Source: an uncultured Clostridia bacterium (GTDB lineage: Bacteria; Bacillota; Clostridia; Oscillospirales; Ruminococcaceae). From it: DNA of 10,508 nt. Positions 5,801 to 10,508 of this stretch are shown here, piece after piece; the first letter of the stretch is position 1; every line of letters begins with the position of its first letter. Below the pieces are notes generated by a model. It was not told the DNA's origin, did not search any database, and saw only the letters and a list, made by a program, of their open reading frames with translations. Where the stretch lies: positions 1-10,508 of the forward strand of contig CANPZQ010000070.1 in assembly GCA_947588775.1 (NCBI GenBank), written 5' to 3'. Position numbers and translations under genes: made by a program.

Positions 5801-6484
5801 ATGACCCCAAAAACAATCTACCCCAACACCCTCCTCTTCGACGAGGGCGGCGTGAAATTCTTCCTCCTCATCGGAACCGAGCGCGCAATCCTCATCGACA
5901 GCGGAATGCAGACACATAACGCCCGCGAGCTTGCCGGCGAGCACACCTCCCTCCCGATTTCCCTCATTAACACCCACGCCGACGGCGACCACCTCGGCAG
6001 CGTCGGCGAATTTGAAAGCTTTTACATGCACCCCGCCGAATGCGCGAATTTCTACCGCTCCGGCAGAACCGGCAAGGTCGACCCCGTCTGGGACGGCGAC
6101 GTAATCGACCTCGGCGGCCGCCCCCTCAGAATTATTCACACCCCCGGCCATACCCCCGGCTCCGTCGCGATTCTTGACATGAACGCCCGCCGAATCTTCA
6201 CCGGCGACCCCATTCAAGACGGCAGAATCTTCATGTTCGGCCCGATGCGCGACCTCAACGCCTACGTTCACTCCGTCGACCGCCTGATTTCCCTTTCTGG
6301 CGAATTTGACGTGATATACCCCTCCCATGCCTCCGAAACCGTCGACCCGAAGGGCCTTCCGAAATTCAAGGAGGCCGCGGAAAAAATCCTTGCGAAAGAG
6401 GCAAAAGGCCGTACTGAAAGCCTTTGGGGAAATGAAATCGTCGCCTACGACTTCGGCTTCACGACGTTTTTATGTGACAAATAA
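5801..6484 (+). CDS. Metallo-beta-lactamase-fold hydrolase
   Basis: A 227-residue soluble MBL-fold protein of the glyoxalase II-like size class, expected to hydrolyse a small substrate using one or two metal ions; the substrate is unknown. Metal-site motifs from ATG 5801 are THADGDH (H59, D61, D63, H64), HTPGHTPG (H113, H117), FTGDP (D136) and YPSHAS (H176). The usual HxHxDH is HxDxDH here, with Asp at the second ligand position; the other ligands are present. ATG 5801 is chosen because GAGGT (5788-5792) lies 8 nt upstream and family similarity begins there; the in-frame ATG at 5702 would add a Pro/His/Ser-rich tail read from the G-free leader. The gene starts the six-gene run and is followed after 22 nt by the DUF4430 lipoprotein. 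Nothing in the sequence ties its chemistry to methionine or cobalamin. Confidence 0.9.
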   Translation: MTPKTIYPNTLLFDEGGVKFFLLIGTERAILIDSGMQTHNARELAGEHTSLPISLINTHADGDHLGSVGEFESFYMHPAECANFYRSGRTGKVDPVWDGDVIDLGGRPLRIIHTPGHTPGSVAILDMNARRIFTGDPIQDGRIFMFGPMRDLNAYVHSVDRLISLSGEFDVIYPSHASETVDPKGLPKFKEAAEKILAKEAKGRTESLWGNEIVAYDFGFTTFLCDK

Positions 6485-6506
6485 ATTATAAAGGAGTCTA
6501 TCAACA

Positions 6507-6947
6507 ATGAAAGCTAAAATATTAAGTATTTTTTCCGTTATACTCATCGTCGCCGTTTTCGCGGCGGCATGCGGGAGCGGCGACGTATCCGCAAAAATAA
6601 TCTCCCAAACCGAAACCGAGCTCGCAATCGAATGCACCGCCGACGGCGGAACGCTCGAGGACGCGCTGACCGCCCTTTCGGAAGCCGGAAAACTGAGCTT
6701 TTCGGGCGACGACGGCGACTTCGGCCTCTACATCACCGAGGTAAACGGCAGAAGCGCGGACCCCGCGAAAAACGAGTACTGGGCCATCTACACGACCCTC
6801 GGCGAGCTCGACGGCGTGGCCTATTCGAGCGCGGAATACGGCTCCCGCGAGTGCGGCGGCAGGACCTGCGCGAGCGCGTCCTACGGCGCGTCCGGCCTGC
6901 CGATGGTCGCGGGCGAGCTCTACGTCCTGTCGCTTGAAAGCTACTGA
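6507..6947 (+). CDS. DUF4430 (transcobalamin C-terminal-like) lipoprotein
   Basis: A 146-residue exported lipoprotein. MKAK, a hydrophobic core and the lipobox AAAC predict cleavage before C22 and lipid anchoring on the outer face of the membrane. The mature part fits DUF4430/PF14478: GTLEDALTAL near the start, then FGLYITEVNG, YWAIYTTLGELDGVAYS and a C-terminal GLPMVAGELYVLSLESY. This domain is related to the C-terminal, cobalamin-contacting domain of transcobalamin and intrinsic factor, so ligand binding outside the cell is a reasonable role. Cobalamin itself is an inference from the neighbours. AAGGAG (6491-6496) precedes ATG 6507 by 10 nt. The stop overlaps the next start as TGATG (6945-6949), which implies translational coupling with the membrane protein downstream. 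Two extra cysteines (RECGGRTC, about residues 111-116) could form a disulfide. Confidence 0.85.
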   Translation: MKAKILSIFSVILIVAVFAAACGSGDVSAKIISQTETELAIECTADGGTLEDALTALSEAGKLSFSGDDGDFGLYITEVNGRSADPAKNEYWAIYTTLGELDGVAYSSAEYGSRECGGRTCASASYGASGLPMVAGELYVLSLESY

Positions 6948-7666
6948 TGGGAGCGCGCCGCCTGACCGAGTGCGCGCTGATGGCGGCACTCCTCGTCGCG
7001 GTCCAGTACGCGCTCGGCTTCGTCGCCGGGATCGAGCTTGTAACGGCGGTTTTCGCGCCGTTTTGCGCCGTTTTCGGGGCAAAATCGGGGATTCTGACCG
7101 GCGCGGCGTTCTCGCTTCTGCGGTGTCTGATTTACGGCTTCTACCCGTCGGTCGTGCTGCTGTATTTAATTTACTATACTTTGTTTTCACTTGTTTTCGG
7201 ACATGTCGGCGGCCGCCCTCCGGCTCCTGCGCCGACGGTTTCCCTGCTTCTTGCAATGTCGGCTTCGGCCGCGTTTTTGGGAACCCTCGGCGTGCGCGTG
7301 AGCGTGGTATACCAAACAAAACTGAGAATAATGCTTTACGTTTTATCCGCTCTGCTTGCGGCTTTAGCAATATTTTATATAGCGGTATCAATTAAATACA
7401 AGGGCAGCTCAAAGCGCGAATCGTTTTTGGAAACCGCGACTGCAGCAGCCATCGCAGCTGCGCTTACGGTATGCTTCACACTCCTTGATGATTTAATAAC
7501 TCCACTAATGATGGGCTATTCAAAAGAGGCGGCGGCCGGATATTTTTACGGCAGCTTTTTGGCGATGATACCGCAGGCGGTATGCGCCGTAGTGAGCGTT
7601 TCGGCGTTGTACATGCCCCTGAAAAGATTATTTTTAATGATTAAGTCAAAAACGCCGCCGTTTTGA
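6947..7666 (+). CDS. ECF transporter S component-like membrane protein
   Basis: A 239-residue, very hydrophobic protein with about six to eight membrane segments (roughly residues 8-28, 29-46, 50-64, 67-88, 97-121, 127-149, 160-186, 199-224). Basic residues sit in short loops such as KYKGSSKR (150-157). Size, the short N-terminus before an Ala-rich first helix and the pairing with a DUF4430 lipoprotein fit the substrate-binding S component of an energy-coupling-factor vitamin transporter, which would share EcfA/A'/T encoded elsewhere. The 1-nt overlap with the lipoprotein gene points to joint expression. Substrate is not readable; cobalamin is suggested by the metF-metH genes starting 31 nt downstream. 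From about 7160 the gene becomes more AT-rich than its first part. An unrelated small membrane protein remains possible. Confidence 0.65.
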   Translation: MGARRLTECALMAALLVAVQYALGFVAGIELVTAVFAPFCAVFGAKSGILTGAAFSLLRCLIYGFYPSVVLLYLIYYTLFSLVFGHVGGRPPAPAPTVSLLLAMSASAAFLGTLGVRVSVVYQTKLRIMLYVLSALLAALAIFYIAVSIKYKGSSKRESFLETATAAAIAAALTVCFTLLDDLITPLMMGYSKEAAAGYFYGSFLAMIPQAVCAVVSVSALYMPLKRLFLMIKSKTPPF

Positions 7667-7697
7667 CAGCTTACTTAATAAAAAAGAGGAAAAACGA

Positions 7698-8564
7698 ATG
7701 AGAATCGACGACATTCTTAGGAAAAAGCGGACGCTTTCCTTCGAGGTTTTCCCGCCGAAAAAGGGCGGCGAGGAGAAGGCGGAGCTGATAAAAACGATTG
7801 AAAAACTCCGGAATCTTCGCGCGGATTTCATCAGCGTGACCTACGGCGCGGGCGGGAGCAATGCCCGCGACGCGACGGAAATTTCGGGCTGCATCAAGGC
7901 GATGGGAATCGAGCCGCTTGCCCACATAACCGGCGGCCCAAGCACGCCTGCGGACATCGACAGGGTTGCGGGCGAGCTGAAAAAGCTTGGCGTCGAGAAC
8001 GTTCTGGCACTTCGCGGCGACCGACCGGCGGACTTTGCGGAGGACTACTGCAAGCATTTCGCCCACGCAACCGATTTACTAACTTACTTAGGCGATAGCT
8101 TCTGCCTCGGCGCGGCGTGCTACCCCGAGGGCCACACTGAATGCGAAACCCTCCGTGACGACATAGTTAATTTAAAAAAGAAACAAGATCGCGGCGCAAA
8201 ATTCTTAATTACACAAATTTTCTATGACAATTCCTACTATTATCGTCTCTGCCACGAGGCCGAACGAATGGGCGTTACGGTGCCGATAATCCCGGGCGTA
8301 ATGCCGCTTATAAGCGCGAAAAATATTTCACGAATTAAATCAATGTGCGGCTCCGCGATACCGCTTGATTTCCGAAATATGATTGAAACCTACTCCTCAA
8401 ACCCGCTTGTCATGCGGGAAATCGGGATAAATTATTCAGTTTATCAGATAATCGATTTGATTGCGAAAGGCGCGCCGGGAATCCACCTTTATATAATGAA
8501 CCGCGCCGACACGGCGATAGAAATCTGCGGGAGGCTCGAAAACGTTTTCCATGAACTCTTCTGA
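7698..8564 (+). CDS. metF: Methylenetetrahydrofolate reductase
   Basis: Reduces 5,10-methylene-THF to 5-methyl-THF with FAD, in the cytosol, supplying the methyl group for methionine synthesis. The 288-residue length is typical of bacterial MetF. Visible motifs are FEVFPPK (F15-K21, with E16 at the position of the E. coli catalytic Glu28), SVTYGAGGS (46-54), ALRGDRP (about 104-110, with D108 at the flavin-tuning Asp120 position) and TQIFYD (Q173 at the folate-binding Gln183 position); a TIM barrel is expected. GAGGA (7686-7690) precedes ATG 7698 by 7 nt. The gene overlaps the next by 14 nt, and metH follows, so product and user of 5-methyl-THF are encoded together. Some clostridial MetF proteins act with partner subunits instead of NAD(P)H; no partner such as MetV is present here. 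Confidence 0.96.
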   Translation: MRIDDILRKKRTLSFEVFPPKKGGEEKAELIKTIEKLRNLRADFISVTYGAGGSNARDATEISGCIKAMGIEPLAHITGGPSTPADIDRVAGELKKLGVENVLALRGDRPADFAEDYCKHFAHATDLLTYLGDSFCLGAACYPEGHTECETLRDDIVNLKKKQDRGAKFLITQIFYDNSYYYRLCHEAERMGVTVPIIPGVMPLISAKNISRIKSMCGSAIPLDFRNMIETYSSNPLVMREIGINYSVYQIIDLIAKGAPGIHLYIMNRADTAIEICGRLENVFHELF

Positions 8565-9177
8565 CATTGAAAGATTAACTCCACAAATTTATAATTACCT
8601 TGGCTATCACGGCGTTCAAAGGAGCACGGAAACCGATGAACTGATAGCCAAATCGCTTCAAGAAGTTGAACAAACAGCTCAATTTAATTACATATATAAA
8701 ATCATGGACGAACTGCCGGATTTTTTGAAAAAGCAGCCTTATTTGGGCTTTTTTGAGGGTTCAACGGGAGTACTGCTATGCGCGATGACGCTCGGAACAG
8801 AGATTGACAGGTTAATTAACCGTCTTTTCAGGACGGATATTTCCCGCGCAGCCGTGGTCGATTCCTGTGCGAGCGCGTACCTCGAATTTTGCTCCGATAA
8901 CTACGAAAAAAGCCTCGGAATGGTGCTCTCACCGCGCTTTTGTCCGGGCTACGGAGGAAGCAGCGTTGCTGACTTACCGGAAATTTTCGGAATTTTGAAG
9001 CCGGAGCGAATCGGAATAAAGCTTAACGAATCGAACTTTATGCATCCCTCCAAGTCGATGGCCGGAGTTATCGCAGTAGGAAAAGTCAATAATCGCTCCT
9101 GCAGCGGCTGCTTTATGCTTAATTCGTGCAATTATTTAAAGGACGGTGTAACATGCTACAGCCGGGAGAAAAAATAA
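8551..9177 (+). CDS. Stand-alone methionine synthase reactivation (activation-domain) protein
   Basis: A 208-residue protein related to the C-terminal AdoMet-binding activation domain of MetH, which rescues inactive cob(II)alamin by reductive methylation. The match rests on PRFCPGYGG (E. coli MetH has a comparable RPAPGYP), followed by IGIKLNESNFMHPSKSMAGVIAVG, comparable to the conserved KLTES...P..S..G segment. Many Clostridia and Thermotoga carry this domain as a separate gene beside a shortened metH, as here. The C-terminus has a CX2CX5CX8C pattern (CSGC, then LNSC, then VTC) that full-length MetH lacks and that could bind a metal or an Fe-S cluster (inference). The start overlaps metF by 14 nt; the nearest Shine-Dalgarno-like GGGAGG (8529-8534) is 16 nt away, so translation probably depends on coupling. 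The end overlaps metH by 25 nt. Confidence 0.88.
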   Translation: MNSSDIERLTPQIYNYLGYHGVQRSTETDELIAKSLQEVEQTAQFNYIYKIMDELPDFLKKQPYLGFFEGSTGVLLCAMTLGTEIDRLINRLFRTDISRAAVVDSCASAYLEFCSDNYEKSLGMVLSPRFCPGYGGSSVADLPEIFGILKPERIGIKLNESNFMHPSKSMAGVIAVGKVNNRSCSGCFMLNSCNYLKDGVTCYSREKK

Positions 9178-10508
9178 TAGTCTTTGACGGTGGATTCGGA
9201 AGCGAGCTTGAGCGGCTCGGCGTGACCGAAGTTCCGGAAGAGCTGAACATTACGCATCCGGGAATTATTAAATCGATTCATCAATCATATTCGTGCGCTG
9301 ACATTATTACCGCGAATACTTTCGGCCTAAATCCGATAAAATATCATGGCAGTTATTCATTAGCTGAAATAGCAAACGCTGCCGTTGAAAACGCAAAAAG
9401 TGTCGGAAAACCGGTGTTTTTTGACGTTGGGCCGACCGGTGAAATGATGGAGCCGATGGGGAAGTTGACTTTTGAAAATGCTTATGCAGCTTACAAAAAG
9501 GTCGCCGAAATTTCGCGGGATTTGGTCGACGGATACATTCTTGAAACGTTTTCCGACTTATATGAAATGAAGGCGGCGGTGCTCGCGTTCAAGGAAAATT
9601 CCGATTTGCCGGTGTTCGCAACGATGACGTTCGACGCGTCGCAGAGGACGCTTTGCGGGTCGACGCCCGAGATTGTAGCAAACACGCTTTCGGGGTTGAA
9701 TGTCGACGCACTCGGCGTAAATTGCTCGCTCGGGCCGGAGGAGCTCATGCCGATTGTTCAAAGGATAATTAACTCAACGGACAAACCGGTTATCGTTCAG
9801 CCGAACCGCGGGCTGCCGGTTATTGAGAATGGCCGCGCGGTTTATAAGCTGAGCGCGGGGGAGTTTGAGCGTTACATCGGCGAAATGATTGAGTTGGGCG
9901 TTGCGATTGTCGGCGGGTGCTGCGGGACGACGCCTGAATTTATTAAAAGGATTAGCAGATATTCAGGAGAAAAGGTCAATCGTAAGCTATGTAAAATTTG
10001 CACAGCGATTAATTCTGCAAATAATCTATGTGTGATTGAAAATGTTAAGGTTTGCGGCGAGCGGCTGAACCCTACCGGGAAGAAAAAGCTGAAGGAAGCG
10101 TTGCAGGCCGAGGACCTCGACTACCTCGTCGACGAGGCGTTGAGGCAGCAGGAGGCGGGTGCAGACCTTCTGGACGTGAACGCCGGGGTGCCCGGACTGG
10201 ACGAAAAAAGGTTAATGCCGAAGATTATCAAAAAGGTTCAGGAATACTGCGACTTGCCGCTTCAGATTGACTCGTCGGACCCGGAGGCAATTGAGGCCGC
10301 AGCGAGGGTATATAACGGAATACAGCTAATTAACAGCGTCAACGCCGACGACGAGGTTATGGCTAAAATCTTCCCGATTGCAAAAAAATACGGAGCCGTT
10401 GTGCTCGGGCTGGCGATGGACAAAAACGGCGTGCCGGACACAGCCGAAAAACGTGTAAAGTTAGCTGAGAAAATTATTCATACTGCTGAGAAATATGGCA
10501 TTCCGCGG
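9153..10508 (+). CDS. metH: Cobalamin-dependent methionine synthase, N-terminal modules (3' end outside window)
   Basis: Transfers a methyl group from 5-methyl-THF via cobalamin to homocysteine, giving methionine. The frame is open for 452 codons to the window end. The homocysteine-binding module starts at IIVFDGGFGSELERLG and ends about residue 270; its zinc cysteines are C191 (VNCSLGP) and C256/C257 (GGCCGTTP). After a linker comes the pterin-binding module, opening with GERLNPTG (302-308, with E303) and continuing through LDVNAG and IDSSDPEAIEAA. The cobalamin-binding module must lie beyond the window. ATG 9153 is supported by AAGGA (9139-9143) 9 nt upstream. It overlaps the activation-protein gene by 25 nt, which suggests coupled translation. 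The activation domain is supplied by that separate gene, so a shortened MetH is expected. The linker (about 270-300) has several cysteines (LCKIC and NLC), a minor oddity. Confidence 0.95.
   Translation, partial: MLQPGEKIIVFDGGFGSELERLGVTEVPEELNITHPGIIKSIHQSYSCADIITANTFGLNPIKYHGSYSLAEIANAAVENAKSVGKPVFFDVGPTGEMMEPMGKLTFENAYAAYKKVAEISRDLVDGYILETFSDLYEMKAAVLAFKENSDLPVFATMTFDASQRTLCGSTPEIVANTLSGLNVDALGVNCSLGPEELMPIVQRIINSTDKPVIVQPNRGLPVIENGRAVYKLSAGEFERYIGEMIELGVAIVGGCCGTTPEFIKRISRYSGEKVNRKLCKICTAINSANNLCVIENVKVCGERLNPTGKKKLKEALQAEDLDYLVDEALRQQEAGADLLDVNAGVPGLDEKRLMPKIIKKVQEYCDLPLQIDSSDPEAIEAAARVYNGIQLINSVNADDEVMAKIFPIAKKYGAVVLGLAMDKNGVPDTAEKRVKLAEKIIHTAEKYGIPR

Noticed and set aside
5466..6506. 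Cobalamin or SAM riboswitch controlling the methionine genes
   Set aside because: I looked for the conserved GCCACTG-type B12 box and for SAM-box-like stems upstream of the run and before metF (7667-7697) and found none; the gap before metF is only 31 nt.
6522..7391. 289-codon minus-strand frame, and a 187-codon one at 5765-6328
   Set aside because: Both are antisense shadows of well-supported + strand genes, with Arg/Ala/Val-biased composition produced by GC-rich codons and no domain.

Overview
The window looks like chromosomal DNA of a GC-rich, probably gut-associated anaerobic Firmicute (Clostridia, Oscillospiraceae-like). The grounds are a secreted GH115 xylan-debranching enzyme, AAGGAGG-type ribosome binding sites, a lipobox lipoprotein, an ECF-type S component and a methionine synthase whose reactivation domain is a separate gene. 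This placement is inference from gene content only. All eight convincing genes lie on the + strand; the first and the last run off the window.

Layout. Positions 3-3509: a large exported GH115 alpha-glucuronidase, closed by a good intrinsic terminator at 3534-3560. Positions 3561-4250: non-coding DNA with two copies (R1, R2) of a GC-rich structured repeat and 8-bp CCTCTAAC tandem repeats. Positions 4390-4971: a LOG-family nucleotide phosphoribohydrolase with its own promoter candidates. Positions 4972-5790: a second non-coding block with two more repeat copies (R3, R4) and a 78-nt stretch without any G. From 5801 to the end: a tightly packed six-gene run of metallo-beta-lactamase-fold hydrolase, DUF4430 lipoprotein, ECF S-component-like membrane protein, metF, methionine synthase reactivation protein and metH.

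The last three genes form a functional set. MetF makes 5-methyltetrahydrofolate, MetH uses it with cobalamin to methylate homocysteine, and the activation protein is expected to rescue oxidised cobalamin. The DUF4430 lipoprotein belongs to a fold related to the C-terminal domain of transcobalamin/intrinsic factor. It is translationally coupled to an S-component-like protein directly upstream, which suggests a cobalamin-capture and uptake module in the same operon as the cobalamin enzyme (inference).

The most unusual structure is the repeat family. Each of four copies has a perfect 16-17 bp inverted repeat around a G-tract loop. The outer half of the stem (GCGCGGCG) is constant and the inner half changes with compensating changes in the other arm. 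A second GC-rich hairpin downstream also covaries. The copies lie tail-to-tail (R1/R2) and head-to-head (R3/R4) on the two sides of the LOG gene. None is coding; they look like a dispersed structured repeat or a MITE-like element.
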